DNA of 64,000 nt. It comes from Gnetum montanum (taxonomy: Eukaryota > Streptophyta > Gnetopsida > Gnetales > Gnetaceae). The position numbers were made by a program, and so were the translations under genes. The DNA is taken from NCBI GenBank assembly GCA_015680685.1, contig MNCI01004126.1, forward strand, positions 198,751 through 262,750, read 5' to 3'. Shown here piece by piece: positions 1-11,918 of this stretch (position 1 is the stretch's first letter; each line of letters starts with the position of its first letter). A model generated the notes under the pieces. That model was not told the origin of the DNA. It ran no database searches and saw only the letters and a program-made list of their open reading frames with translations.

Positions 1-24
1 CGTAGGAAGGGACAACACAATTCA

Positions 25-411
25 GTGGCCACTGCACCTTCCAACCCAGCACAAGTCCAACAATGTGGTGCACCCTTACCTTCGAACCCAACGCCTCATG
101 TAACTTCATCAGGGCCACCAAATAACACTCCAACAAAAATATGGCCCAATGAACACAACCATGGGATGCATCATCCTAATCCTTGCATACCATCTAACGG
201 TCACAAACATCATAGTGGGTCAACTCGTTATCCGGGAACTACATCGTATAAAGTGCCCCACTATGCTTACTATAATCAAGTGTGTGAACCCCAATGGGGT
301 AAGTATAGACCAGTTCCAATACTTCCAACATGCAAGGATCCTTATCTTTCATTTATTAATCCTTTCCATACTCAACTGATTGGTTATGGGGGATATCCCC
401 CATTTCGATAA
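25..411 (+). pseudogene. Pro/His/Asn-rich gag C-terminal remnant (tentative)
   Basis: An open frame of about 128 codons rich in Pro, His, Asn, Ser and Tyr, without a recognisable catalytic motif. Its composition resembles the Pro/Gln/Tyr-rich C-terminal gag stretches in A (near 9850-10060), B (near 17690-17960) and C (near 34380-34740). It is followed directly by the T-rich tail that elsewhere follows integrase, which would fit loss of pol. Its true 5' end is outside the window. The function call is weak. Confidence 0.35.
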
Positions 412-1795
412 CAAGCAGGATTAATAAATATTTTTCATTTTCTTTGATTTTACAACTTTTTGTTTTCTAGTTTTTCATTTTTCAACTTTTTGTTTTATCT
501 TTTTGTGTTTTTGTGTTTTTGTCTTTTTCCATTTTTGTAAGTAATCTCATCTATAAATAAAACACTCATGTGGATCATTGGTTGAGGTGTGTTCTATGTT
601 ATTAAGTCATGAGTGATCAATTATTTGGAATAGTGAGCCCATTACACCCACTCATCCATTCTACAAATAAAGAGGTTCTGTTTGAGGGTACAATGATATT
701 CTTGACATTTTTAAAACTTAAAATTAATTTTGTATTTATTGTACCTAGAATGAAGAAGGATGGACCAAGAGGGAATGATTAGGATGTGACATCAAGGGGA
801 CTTGTGGATTCTCTTTGGTGACATCTGTGGGAGTTATCATGCAATGTGGTTGTACTAAGATCCTTGTAGATCTAATGAAAAATGGGATTAAGAGTAATCA
901 AAAGGGCATTCGAAAATCAAATGTTGTTCTAGCGAGTCCCACTAGAAAGACATGCACCCATGCCTAAAGGTTGGTGATTTCTCTAGATTCAGTAAAGTGA
1001 AAAAAAGAAGAAGAAAAGACAAAGGAAGTGCCATAAAACAAAAATCACTCCTCCCTTGTACTAAACGCCAAGTGATCGTACGCCTTGTTGTTATGGTACT
1101 CTCATAGTTGTTCACCATGGGATGAAACAATGTGATGTCACTGATTAGAAGGATGGACTTGGTCCTGATCTTGGAATGATGGGTTAATGACACCTTAATC
1201 ATGCTTTTCATGCAGGATTCATTGTGCCCTAGGTCAGTTACCTCATGTCCCAATCTCTATGATCCCTTCTATAGTTCGTCTCATCTCACTGTTCATGTAA
1301 TTGTAGCTTGTGTCCCATGTAGCATAGAATTTTCATCTCATTTCAGTGATATTTACATGCGTGTGTTTTGTGGAGTTGGTGTAGATTACATTTAACCCTT
1401 CTAGTGCCCATGGACACTTTAAGTGTGGTTACACAAGGGCATAATAGGTTGAAACCTACTTTGGGGAGGACCCACTTATGTAATTTTTTGTAATCTTCAC
1501 TAATTCTCTAGTTCAAACACACAAATTCTTACCCTCAGCTTAATTTTTTATATTTTTCTTTCTCTATTATTATCCCTCTATCATTTAAACGTTCCAATGT
1601 ACCATTACATTCCCTTTTTTCGTAACCACAAAATTTTTATTGCTACAGTTCACGTCATTATCATTAAGAGTGCCTCTTGAATCAATGAAATTACCCTAGG
1701 ATATCTTAATACTTTCCCATGTCCTCAATTTACACCATTAATTTCTAGAAAATAATTAAAAATTCAGTATTTTTCATGTGTCTCACATCACTAGG
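412..1795 (+). other. Non-coding tail of element E1
   Basis: T-rich runs at 420-540 and the landmark phrases 'ggggaggaccc' (near 1464) and 'tagaaagacatg' (near 942) recur in the post-integrase tails of A (10950-11920), B (21960-23480), C (54330-55930) and the fragment at 28553-29510. I see no credible gene. Short open frames here (942-1253 minus, 1201-1395 plus) are not conserved between the copies. Confidence 0.6.
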
Positions 1796-1917
1796 GACAA
1801 GATATCGTGTACGCGATATCGCGTCCCACGTGATATCGTGTACGCGATATCGCGTCCCACATGATATCGCGTATGGTACATCCGTACGTGATATCACATC
1901 CTATTTCCCTATAAATA
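1796..1917 (+). promoter_or_regulatory. Internal promoter of the E1 accessory gene, with GATATC palindromes
   Basis: A TATA box (TATAAATA, 1910-1917) sits about 465 bases before the accessory ATG. The preceding 110 bases hold several copies of gatatcgcgt, including two perfect 14-bp palindromes ACGCGATATCGCGT at 1811-1824 and 1842-1855. The same motif is clustered just upstream of the TATA box of the E1 3' LTR (5395-5523), so both promoters of this element carry the same repeat. Promoter function is inferred from layout. Confidence 0.6.
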
Positions 1918-2382
1918 GGACCCCCCTGCCACAACACTTAGCATCATTTTGCCATTTACACGAGGGGAGTTGTTGAAATTTTTCTTTGTGACTTGCGATT
2001 GCATGTCGCTTTTTCAGTCATATCTCGCTCACTGGTGCTCCGATTTTAATTCCGTTTGAACCTGCTTGAACTTGGAGTGTTCAATTTAGTCATGGGGAAG
2101 AGACACTTGCTGAAAAGTGCCTAAATGTTTTGAAATTTATCATCACCCAAAGGACATCAATTAGGGTAATTAACACTAACACTTAGAAAAATTGTGCGAA
2201 AAATCATATGACCTTAGGTACATCGGGAGATTAAAATGAAACCCACCTAAGTCATAGGACCCATTATTATAATTTTTGGGCACAATCACATGATAACATA
2301 AGATCTTTAATTAAAGGCATATAGTAAGGTATAACTTGACTTTGAAAACAACCTTACTAACGTTTGGCCCATGTCATTGCAG

Positions 2383-5195
2383 ATGGCCCTGAAATGTGCA
2401 CAACAAGTGGGTCGTGTTCAAGGTGGAGCGAAACAACCTCAGAGAGGTGGAAGACAGGTCCTTGCTAGACAACATGCAAAATAGAAGGTGCAATCATTCA
2501 ACATCCATCAAGAAGAACCTCCTACCAGATGGTTCGAGCAGGTAGAAAGAGGAGCTACTGCTGCGCCTGAATCGGGACAACAACTGACGTTGCCCCTAGA
2601 GTGTGTTCAAGCTATCCATGAGAAGTCCACATTTGCTAGTGTGATTGTAGAGCTAAAATTAGAATCTTTTGCAGAGTTCACTCCTGAGGCTATTAGGGAT
2701 CACCTCAAGGGGTCTCCCTTATGGCCTGTCCTCTTTGAATGCGGTGCCTGGTACTTAGGCGAAACATACCAGTTCTGGCACAATAAGGAGCAAGGCACCA
2801 TGGTTAACATTTGTGGTGTGATAGTAGACTTTTTGGCATAGGTGATTTTGGAAGTGTTAAACCTTCCGAATTTAGGCCCCCATGTTGCTGAGTTATCTAC
2901 CCGATCGAACCCTGATGTGTGAAAGGATTGGTTAGAGAAGGCTTATGGCAGAGATAAAACTTTTGGAGAATTGACAATGGAAGAGAGATTTTATTTCAAA
3001 ATCGGAACCTATCACCTCTTCCCCACAAAAGGTTTGAAAAGAATATCGACGTATGTGGCCAGAGGATGTGCAGTGTTGATGGGAAAGGTTAACACTAACC
3101 TACCCCATCTATATTTGACGGAGATCTTGAGGCGATTTGAAGAATGGAAGATAGGGAAGATGGCACTACCTTTTCCCTGCCTTATCAGAAAATTGTGCCG
3201 ATGGGCTAGTATTTGGGGATACAAAAATGATGTCCTCCAAAAGGCCTACAATGCTTCTTATGCTGAGTTATTAAAGGCGCCAGCTCCAAGAAAGAGCACT
3301 GGCAAAGTGCTAAGACCAGATGAAGAAGAAGAACAGATGACTAGATCACCTGCAACTCAACTTGCAGGACCTAGCCAACCTCTAGCCAAGGGTCCCATCC
3401 AACAATAGGAAGCAGGGCCCAGCACATGTCGGGATCAGCTACTGCCATCGCAAGACTACATACCATCGATGAGCCATCTCAGGGCCATCACTGAGATGGT
3501 CAGTTGGGAAAGTCGTGATGATGCAAACCTCTTCCATGTCATCGATGATGCCAACCAGCCTACTATTTCATTAGATCGCACAAGGGGTGAATTATCAATT
3601 CCAACAGGAGGAGGGGAAAGCAGATGGTCATAACAAATCTTAGGAAACACAGCATCTTTTCAAGTGCAGTTAGAGACTGGTGAAGGGGCCACTGTGGTGG
3701 TCATGCAACACCAGGATGCCGTGGTAGCTACTGAAGTGGTCCCTGACCATATCAAAGAATCCTTTAACGTACCTATTGTTCCACCGGTAGATCTTTTAGG
3801 AGCACGGGATGCTCAAAATCTTGCCAGAACCTCAATGACTCCTACGGAACATGAGGATGTGCTAGATTGATTGCTAAAAATAGGACAAGTTCTAACGTCC
3901 TTGTTTGACATCCCTCAAGATGTCATAGCAATTCAATCATACCTCATTTTCACCAAGGGGAAGTTGGTCATATCCGAAGTAATGGCCGAGCATGTTGAAG
4001 CTGAAGTGTAGAAACTACAAGAGCAGCTTGTATCCTTACAAGCAGCACAGCGGGATCCTTTATAATTTGTTCCCGCAGACCAACTGGAAAATTTCAAAAC
4101 TGAGCAATTAACAAAGCTAATCGCAGAAAATAAGAAGGTGGCAAAAGAAAAGAAGATGGCCACTTGGGATGCCTCCGCAGCACAAGCACAAACTCATGCA
4201 CATCTTAAGACACTCAAGGCCTTAGAAGAAGAGAATAAGCGGTTGGTTGTAGATAACCTTCGGTTGACTTATGTGGAGAAACAAAAGAATGTTCTCGATG
4301 AACACTTTCATTAGTTACAAGAACAGATCATTCGGGTCAACCGAGATGTAAGCTGTTTAGCTAAAGAAAATCGAACCCTCTCTATGGAGGAGGTAGGCAC
4401 TATTTGCCAAAAATCAGCCATCGAGATAAGTGCGTGGCAGAATGAGGCTAAACGACACGAGAAGCTGAAGGAGCATTTCCGTGATTAGGTAAGGAGCATT
4501 TCCGTGATTAGGTGGGGATGTACAAAAAAATCCTGGAGAAGGAGATTCATATGTCCAAGGCTCAAATCAATAACATCAGTGCTCAGCACATTGATTGGAG
4601 GGCCATATTGGACACTTACGCCTTCGCCCAGCAAGCGGAAGTTAAGAATCGAGACCTACAGATCCAAGACTTAACCGAATACATGGAGTTGGCAAACCTT
4701 AGATATGCCAACCTAGCCATGTTAATAGTAGGATGCTCGAGGTTAGAGCTCGAGAAATAGGTAGCTTCCACCCACATCAAATATAAAGCAGAATTTGCAA
4801 AGCGCAAGAAGCTGGCTGAGAAACTAGATATCATAAATTCTGAACTTGTGGTGGTAAAAGAAAGCTACCAGGGATAGAAAGATGTTGCAACTGACTTGGT
4901 TCGATGGCTAACAGAGCTTCACAAAGACAAAGACAAAGCTAGAGCCTATGAAGAGGAACGACGGGTGTTCGCGGCATGGTATGTCAAAGCTAATCAGATG
5001 TTCCCGCAACTACCCTATCTGTGGGAGATGCCAACTCCTTCAAACATCGGAACGTTAGCATGGATGGCACAAGATCCTCAGATCGAAGAGGAGAAGCTCT
5101 AGGCCATTCTTCAGCGTCGTCAACCTTCAAAGCTTGGAGCACGTGACAAGGGGAAAGCACCCATGGAGGAGCCATCGCCACCAGGAACTACATGA
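2383..5195 (+). pseudogene. Decayed accessory (plant-transposon-type, coiled-coil) gene of E1
   Basis: ATG at 2383 directly follows a plausible splice acceptor (ttgcag). The frame runs to TGA at 5193-5195 and is broken by about 13 in-frame stops and one frameshift. The frameshift is explained by a 23-bp tandem duplication at about 4467-4512. The region at residues about 200-275 (FYFKIGTYHLFP..., ending MALPFPCLIRKLC) resembles the domain annotated in plant genomes as putative plant transposon protein (PF20167-like). The second half is rich in Glu, Lys, Gln and Leu and predicts long coiled coils, and the C-terminus is basic and Pro-rich. Equivalent genes follow integrase in B (24007) and C (56436). 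Athila elements are known for an extra ORF at this place, often called env-like, but I see no signal peptide or membrane segment here. The molecular role is unknown. Confidence 0.65.
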
Positions 5196-5353
5196 GTTCT
5201 ACATTTTTGTAGTTGTAGTATTTTTTCTCTGTGTTGTGTCTTCCCACACTACAGCGTTATTTCATTTCTTTTTCTAGTTAATAATCCTATACCTATCAAC
5301 TGTGTAATCAATGGAACTTGTTCTCTTTTTAACTCAAGGACGAGTTTTTATTT

Positions 5354-5366
5354 AGTTGTGGGGGTA
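5354..5366 (+). other. Polypurine tract of E1
   Basis: AGTTGTGGGGGTA directly precedes the LTR start TGATGAG. The same phrase precedes the LTRs of B (27090-27102) and C (58846-58858) and appears in reverse complement at 12737-12749. In LTR elements this is the primer site for plus-strand DNA synthesis. Confidence 0.8.
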
Positions 5367-6315
5367 TGATGAGATGCAATTTGCATAGGCTAAGATATCA
5401 CGTCCACTGCAATATCGCATCCACCGCGATATTGCATCCCTCGCGATATCACGTACACGATATCGCGTCTTCCCTACGATATCGCGTATGCAATATGGTA
5501 GTCCACTGCCATATCTATAAATAAGATGCAGCTCTCCCTTGTTTAGCATAGATAGAATAGAAGTAGCGAAGCTCTGGTAGTTTGACTACTCCAGAGATAA
5601 ATTATTTTTCCCGTGTCTGCCTGTAGTGTGGTGAACGTAATTGTACGGTGTCTTATTCGAGTGTGATGTACTTGGACACTCACATGACCGGTAATAAAGA
5701 TCGAGATTACTTCATCATTACAGTAGTCACTTTGTTATTTATTTATTTATTTAATTTTTATTTACTACTTTCTCTCTCACCCTTAAACTCCTAGAATGCG
5801 GTATGAGTACGACTTGATTATGAGCATCTAAGGATGTGTACGGTTATTTAGGGAATCGGCTACTCATCGCAACGTAGAACAAGTACAACTTGATTACGAG
5901 TATTTAAGTGTGACTACTTGGTAGCCCAATGGCATACCTAGGATCTACGCTTGGTAATCTCAGTGGTAGTCGTGCACGAGGTCCAAGATGTGTACGGTTG
6001 ATCAAGGAATCGGTTGCTCATCGCACTTAGGCTAGATTAGATTTCTTTACCCTTTTCCTCCTAGCTTAGCTTAGTTAATATTATTTTCCACTACCTTTAG
6101 GAGTAGCGTTAGAATTAGGAACACATCATACACCTCACTCTAGACTAAACCATACGTGACAAATATAAATACTAGTCCAGATGGGAAGACAGCGAATTGT
6201 GCCCTAAGGATAATTGTCTAGGTGCCACAACTAGTCCGTCTGCGGAGTTTGATTGGATCGCACGTGCTACGCTCGTTTCGTATGGTTGAGTGTAGGGGTA
6301 CCTTGCCACTCATCA
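5367..6315 (+). repeat. 3' LTR of E1 (949 bp)
   Basis: Starts TGATGAG after the polypurine tract and ends ...CCACTCATCA, the same ends as the other Athila-like LTRs here. It contains a cluster of gatatcgcg-type repeats (5395-5490), a TATA box TATAAATA (5516-5523), and the shared downstream LTR block with the sequence ggggtacc near its end. No PBS follows, so it is a 3' LTR bordering flank. Confidence 0.85.
5395..5523 (+). promoter_or_regulatory. LTR promoter of E1 with GATATC repeat cluster
   Basis: Six or more diverged copies of cgcgatatcgcg-type sequence precede TATAAATA (5516-5523). The motif matches the one at the element's internal promoter (1796-1917). Confidence 0.6.
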
Positions 6316-7114
6316 ATTAAGCTAAGAAAGTAAAGTTCTGTGCAATTATGGTAGGATTTCACAATAGTTACTAATAGAGGGGCAATAGATTCAAAGAACA
6401 AAGAAAGCTTTTGAAGCAATTTAGCAATTGTTGAATGGTTTGTGGCTTTATAAAAAAACCATAAAAGTAAGTAGGACTTACATTTATAACTATGATTATA
6501 ACTATCAAAACTACTAAAGCTACTATATAGAGCTTTGAATAGATTCGTTAAGAAAAAGAAGAGTAGGAAAAAAGAGCTTATAAGGTTGTTCTTCGATAAT
6601 GGCATTTTTAAGGGGTTTTGCATTTCTCTTTTGACTTTCCTCTCAGTTTGGCATTTTAAAAGATAACTTTCTAATTATATAGCTAGATTTGTATATAGCT
6701 ATGTTTCAATAAATAGGAATTTTATAATAATATGTTTTCTTGGATTACAAAGGTTTATCTTATTATTGTTATGTGGATTAAATAAGATAACTTTTCTAAG
6801 TGTTAGTTTTGAATAATTTTAGTGTGAAATTAGTGTCATTCTAGGTATAAGATTAAGTTTCATAAATAATGATTTAATATTTAGTTTTGGTTCTGTGTAG
6901 TATGAATTTTGGGATATATGGCTTTTGGGAAGTGTGTTCACAAACAACTCAAATTTATAGAATGAATAAGTCCATAAAATTCATTGTTTATTATTGTAGA
7001 TATGTAGAATATAGAACTTAATGATTAGAAAACTATTGAAAATCATTAACCAAAATTGAGAGGTAACTAAAGGAAAAAGGAAAAAGCTTGATTCTAGTAA
7101 TTACAAATAGAGAT
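6316..7114. other. AT-rich flank between E1 and A
   Basis: About 800 bases of AT-rich sequence without a recognisable gene, repeat array or RNA. The open frame on the minus strand at 6267-6623 overlaps the LTR end and is low complexity. The last five bases (7110-7114, GAGAT) are the left copy of the target duplication of element A. Confidence 0.5.
7110..7114. other. Target-site duplication of A, left copy (GAGAT)
   Basis: GAGAT directly before the LTR start TGCTGAG at 7115. An identical GAGAT follows the LTR end at 28548-28552. Integrase of this superfamily makes 5-bp duplications. Confidence 0.8.
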
Positions 7115-7995
7115 TGCTGAGTTGTCATTGTTCACCTACATTAATAGGATACCATCAATATATGGTTTGCCACGTTGACGTGTGCACATTGACATAGTAT
7201 CTATTTTTGAGTATAAATATGTGTGCTCCTACCATGTATTGACATTCTTTTATTAATAGAGTACCTGAACCATTGCAGTTTTATTCAATAATCTTAGAGA
7301 ATAGTTAGTGAGTGGCCATAGTATGGGTCTAATTTAGTTGTACAATGTCTTATTCAAGTGGCAATATACCTAGACACATTCCATGATAAAAAATAAGATT
7401 GAGATTGATTCTTATTCATTACAACACTTTGAATTCGATTAAATTTACTTTTCATGAAATTTTACTTTACATGTACTTAGTTAATATTTATGTTTCATGT
7501 ACTTAGTTAATATTTACATTTTCATGCACATTAATTAATTGGTGGAATGAGCACAACCAATTTCAAGCATAAACACCTATTTGCTTGGTAATCCTAACAG
7601 TGTTATTTCTTGGTTCACCTAGTAGCATAGCACTTGGCAATCCTAGTGGTGGATACATGGGTTCAAGATGTGAATAATAAGCTAGGAATAGACACTCATT
7701 GCTCATAGGCTAGTTTAGAATTTATCTTTCTATTGTTAATTAGATTAAATAATTAATTTCTTTATTATGGTTAGGAGTAACTTAAACCTGAAACAACATT
7801 AATAATCATATGTCTCACTTGGGACTAAATCATACGTGACAAAGCTACCACTAGGCCAAGTGGGAATACGATGAACTATGATCAATACATAATGATCTAG
7901 ATGCACAATTGGCCCTATCCACAGAATTTGATTGGATCATTCGTGAATGCTTGTCATTTGTATGGTTGGGTGTAGAGGGTACTTGTCACTCATCA
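7115..7995 (+). repeat. 5' LTR of A (881 bp)
   Basis: Starts TGCTGAG (from TGATGAG) and ends ...CACTCATCA. A TATA-like TATAAATA lies near 7212. It aligns with the 3' LTR of A, read as 14354-14704 joined to 27999-28547 (900 bp). The shared block 'tggtttgcca.gttgac.tgt' lies upstream of TATA in both. Confidence 0.85.
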
Positions 7996-7996
7996 T

Positions 7997-8014
7997 TGGC
8001 ACCGTTGTCAAAGT
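7997..8014 (+). other. Primer binding site of A (tRNA-Asp type, decayed)
   Basis: TGGCACCGTTGTCAAAG follows the LTR end by one base. It differs from the complement of the plant tRNA-Asp 3' end, as I recall it (TGGCGCCGTTGCCGGGG), only by G-to-A and C-to-T changes. A tRNA-Asp primer is typical of Athila. Confidence 0.65.
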
Positions 8015-8125
8015 TGGTGCTAGTTATCTAGATTAGTTGTATCATAAATGATTGTTTTTAAAGTATTAATGATTTATATTTTAGAAAATATTAATATTTT
8101 ATTTTAAGTCACACACATTAAAAGC

Positions 8126-10110
8126 ATGTCTTCTTCACATAGGACCAATAATGCATCATATGATAAAAACACTCATAGGAGATATGATAGGTTCTATATT
8201 GAAGAAAATTGAAGTGAGCAACCTCAAGCAAGGGTTTCATGTGCTCATTTCCACCCTTACTACACATAAGGACTATGTTCAACTAGTACAAACAATACTA
8301 AAGGAGATGGAAAAAGTCCTAGACAAGGAGGGCCTTAAGGCCTATGACCTCCTCTAAACCTAGAAAAGATAGATTAAGGGACATGAAAGGTGATATAGGA
8401 GCCATGGTGATTCTCCTAGTTCCTCATCTTCCTCTTTCTCTTCAACGTCTAGTTCTAACAAAGTTGAATGTAGGTATAGAGATAGAGCTTCATTATGGGG
8501 TCAAGATAAAGATAGAACTCAAACCAAAGGGTAAAATCAAAGAAATCAAAATGAGCATAGACAAGATCAACATAATCAGACAAATAGAAATATAGGTTAT
8601 CACCATGATGTGTTTGATATAGATGAATCCTTGTTGGCTACTAGGGACTTGACACATATTTTGAAGGTAGTTTAAATACCCCAAAGGCATTAATGGGACA
8701 ACTGCATCAAATAGTCTGATATGAACAACATTCCTAAATTTAGGGAGGCTATAATTCTAATCCACAACATCATTTACAAGCCTTCCATGATGCCTGCACC
8801 TTGCGAAACATTGAACATAAGTGGAAAAAGCTTAAGATCTTCCCTAAGACACTAATATAAAAAGCTAACATTTGGTATAGATCGTTGGAACCCAATTCCA
8901 TTCATTGATGGTTCACAATGCTTGAACTCTTCAACAAAGAATACCAAACCTATGCAAGAGTGTCCAACCTAAGAAAATAAATCCAAGGATAAAAGTAAGA
9001 AAATCATGAACCCTTGGATGTGGCCTTGGATAGATACTATTCATTACTACATAGATGACTTAGCCATGATTTTTCTCAAAATGAGAAACTTTTCCACATC
9101 ATAGATGGGTTTCGTAATAAAACAAGGGAGACCCTTGGGATTTATGCCTAATGTTGGTTATACAAACTAGAAGCCCATTAGATAAAAAGGATAATCAAGT
9201 GAGTGGCAAAAAAAGAAGAAGAGCTATGTAAATAAGAAAATGTAAAGGAATATAATTGGGGCCCAACTCTTCAAAAGAAGAATCTCCATATCTATGATGA
9301 GGAAAAAGAGGTAGCTCTTGATGAGGTGATTTCATTACAAACCTTGCCAATGCAAAAGTCTATCAATGAGCTTGAAGCAAGGCTAAATAAGATGTGGGAT
9401 TTGATGAATGATAAGGTTACAACTTACATAAAAACTGTAAAGGAGAGGATAACACAAAAAGAATTAAGTGATCAAAACAAAAAGAGGAAAAAGAACCAAG
9501 GAACTAGTAGGAACACTTATCGGCAAAAAGGAAAAATGGTTGTAGAAGAAGAGGGTATAAACTCAAACATGGAAGATGATGATGGATGTGACATTTACCT
9601 ATATGACCATCCAAAGGGCTATTGCCCAATCATGTTACATCTACATGAGTATTGGACTTTTGCTTTGAATCCCAAGTTTTTACAAAAGCAAATGCCTAGG
9701 AAATTACCTTTTTTACAAGGTAATTATAGATAGTCCTACAAATTTACTATCCTAGTGGGGCTTCTTATTAGCCTTAGAAATGTTATTAATCGTAGTGAAA
9801 AAACCCAAAGTTGTGGGAGAGGCCATCCTCAAACCAGTAGTACCTTTACTGCCAATTGAACCTATATGGATATTTTGTTCAAAAACCTATATCCTCAATT
9901 GGTTCTACTTCCTCTACCTCAAATCACTACTTCCACTCTCCTAAATATCATCAACCCACAACACTTTCTATGGGATCACCACCCCACACCTCTAATCCTC
10001 CATCATATCTTCAATATTCTCATACTTCCTTCCACCATATGTCATTACCAACAACATAAGAAGGTTCAACACCACAACATCAATGAAAGAATGCCACTTG
10101 TGCTATGAAC
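8126..10110 (+). pseudogene. gag: gag of element A
   Basis: ATG at 8126 (reading MSSS) follows the LTR and PBS as in B and C. The frame is lost by several indels and stops. Recognisable pieces are a capsid-like stretch near 8740-9170 matching C at 33410-33850 (motifs LQAFHDA, HIIDG, YYSLLH), a Lys-rich stretch near 9380-9540, and a degenerate zinc-knuckle-like segment near 9580-9640 followed by a Pro/Ser/Gln-rich C-terminus. It would form the virus-like particle of the element. It cannot be translated as one protein now. Confidence 0.7.
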
Positions 10111-10950
10111 ATACATAGAAATGATAATGATTGTAGATGTCAATAACAACCTCGAAAATGTCCTTTCTTTAGGACAATTCCCATGTATGAGCACAAAACT
10201 GATAGACCTATTGGCACATCAAAACTAGCACAAGGCCAATTTGGTGCAACATCCTTCATCTCTAGAATAATGTCTCCTAATCATACACAAAAGGCAACAA
10301 CCATCACTAGTCCAACACAAGGCATAAAAGATAAACATATCATTGTGGAGAGACAAAAACCTCCATGCATTATTACTAACAATAAAGGATGCATTTGTAG
10401 GCTTGTAGTTCAAAATATCAACACAACCCCTATACCAATCCATAACAAAGTTAAGGAATAAGTGTGTGAGAGAAAATAAGTCTATATAGTAGCCACCAAA
10501 CTAGAGGACACCTAGTGGCTTGAAAATGAAAGTACAAAACTATTTAAATGATACATGGAATCCTATGATCCACTTATTAGTTCTAGACTGAAGAAAATAG
10601 ACCAAATAGAGGACTTAGACATAGATATCTTACACTCTAATTATAGATTGAAAGAGGATGTTAAACATGGAGGCCCTAGAATTAAAATAGAAAATTAAGA
10701 AGAAGAAGCAAATACATTTGGATCCCATAAAATAGAAATACCTTCAAGTTCAGTTGAAGATACATCTTTGAATGAACCAAATGAGATTATCATCAATGTT
10801 TGATGTGCTAAAACATGAATAATTAAATTAGTAACAACGATAGATGGAAAACCAGTGGTGTATAATTAGGGGATTGTGCGGTCCATCTTCCAAATGTGTG
10901 GCCATACGTTTAGTCATGAGGGAGATGTTCCATCCTAGTTTAAGAACTAG
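10111..10950 (+). pseudogene. Protease-RT linker remnant of A, then pol deletion
   Basis: Around 10470-10640 the sequence reads as a diverged match to the B linker at 18820-18960 (shared phrases VATK and LE.T.WL). From about 10800 it resembles the tail that in B begins only after integrase (from about 21890). RT, RNase H and integrase, about 2.9 kb in B, are missing. The frame at 10183-10461 is open but not recognisable. Confidence 0.5.
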
Positions 10951-11918
10951 TAAGTGCTTTTTACTTTTTTGTTTCATAATTTTTTTTATCATTTTTACCA
11001 TTTTCTAATTTCTAATATGTTTTTCATTTCTTGTTATTTTTCTTTTCTTTGTAGTTTTATCTTTTCTTGAGTCACTTTTTTTTATGTTTTATGAATGTCT
11101 TCTATGTTTTTATTAATAATATTGCCGCCCATGATGTAGAAGTCAATTCTATATGTTGGGTTTTTGTGCTATGCTATCAAGATGATTGTGTAAGCAATTA
11201 TGTGAAGCAGTGAGACCACCTCATCCACCCTTCTAGTTCTCTAAATAAAAGGTCCTTTTTCATGAAAGAATTTGGTTCTTCATGAAACTAAAATTATTCA
11301 ATGATCATTATACCTTCAAGAAATAGGAAATGACCAAGTGGGAATGGCAAAGGATGTAACCACAAGGAGACTTGTTAGGTTCTCTTCTTAACTTCCTTTG
11401 TGTGGTTTATGACTCCTTTGGGAATGTATCATCACTCCTCCATCAACCAATAACAAGAAGCTAAGTGTTTGCATGGTGTGGTTCCCATCTAAAATCCACA
11501 AAATTCAAAAAAACCTAATTGAAGATCAAAGGACACCCCTTAGACATAATAATGGACTACAAGCACTAGTTATGGGGCTAGAAAGACATGTTACCCATAC
11601 CTGAAGATGTCCCTCTAACTAAGGGCCTTTCTTCCTTCTTCTCTTTTCTTCTCTTTTGGAATGATGATTATTTTTTGTGGTAGTTGTGGACTCATGATGG
11701 TCGATAGGAAGGAACACATTAATGTGAGGTCACTATTAATGTATAGACTTGGTTTGCAACTTGGATGGATAGGTATGTTGATCATTTTAATCACACTTGA
11801 CACAAGAACCTATTGTAAACATGGTAAAGCACCTTACATCCCCATCTCTATAATCCCTTCTTATCTCATTATTCATCGCATTACTCCATGTGATTATGAT
11901 CCCAATAATTTTGTGTAG
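10951..11918 (+). other. Tail of element A, truncated at the inverted LTR
   Basis: T-rich run and landmark phrases shared with the tails of E1, B, C and 28553-29510. The stretch 11660-11918 matches 29110-29370. It stops at 11918, where an inverted LTR begins. No gene recognised. Confidence 0.55.

Larger units (their letters stand above)
1..6315 (+). mobile_element. Athila-like Ty3/gypsy element E1, 3' portion
   Basis: Seen: a Pro/His-rich coding remnant, a T-rich tail, an internal promoter, a decayed accessory gene, a polypurine tract and a 3' LTR ending CATCA, in the same order as the complete element B (14705-27998). No RT or integrase is present between the first 411 bases and the tail, so either pol was deleted or the first bases are a gag remnant joined to the tail. 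The 5' LTR lies outside the window or is lost, so no target duplication can be tested. The Athila-like assignment comes from kinship with B and C, which have Athila-type RT and tRNA-Asp-type PBS. Confidence 0.75.

Noticed and set aside
2383-5195. Retroviral-type envelope protein
   Set aside because: Athila third ORFs are sometimes called env-like, but no signal peptide, cleavage site or membrane segment is visible; the coiled-coil and transposon-type domain fit better.
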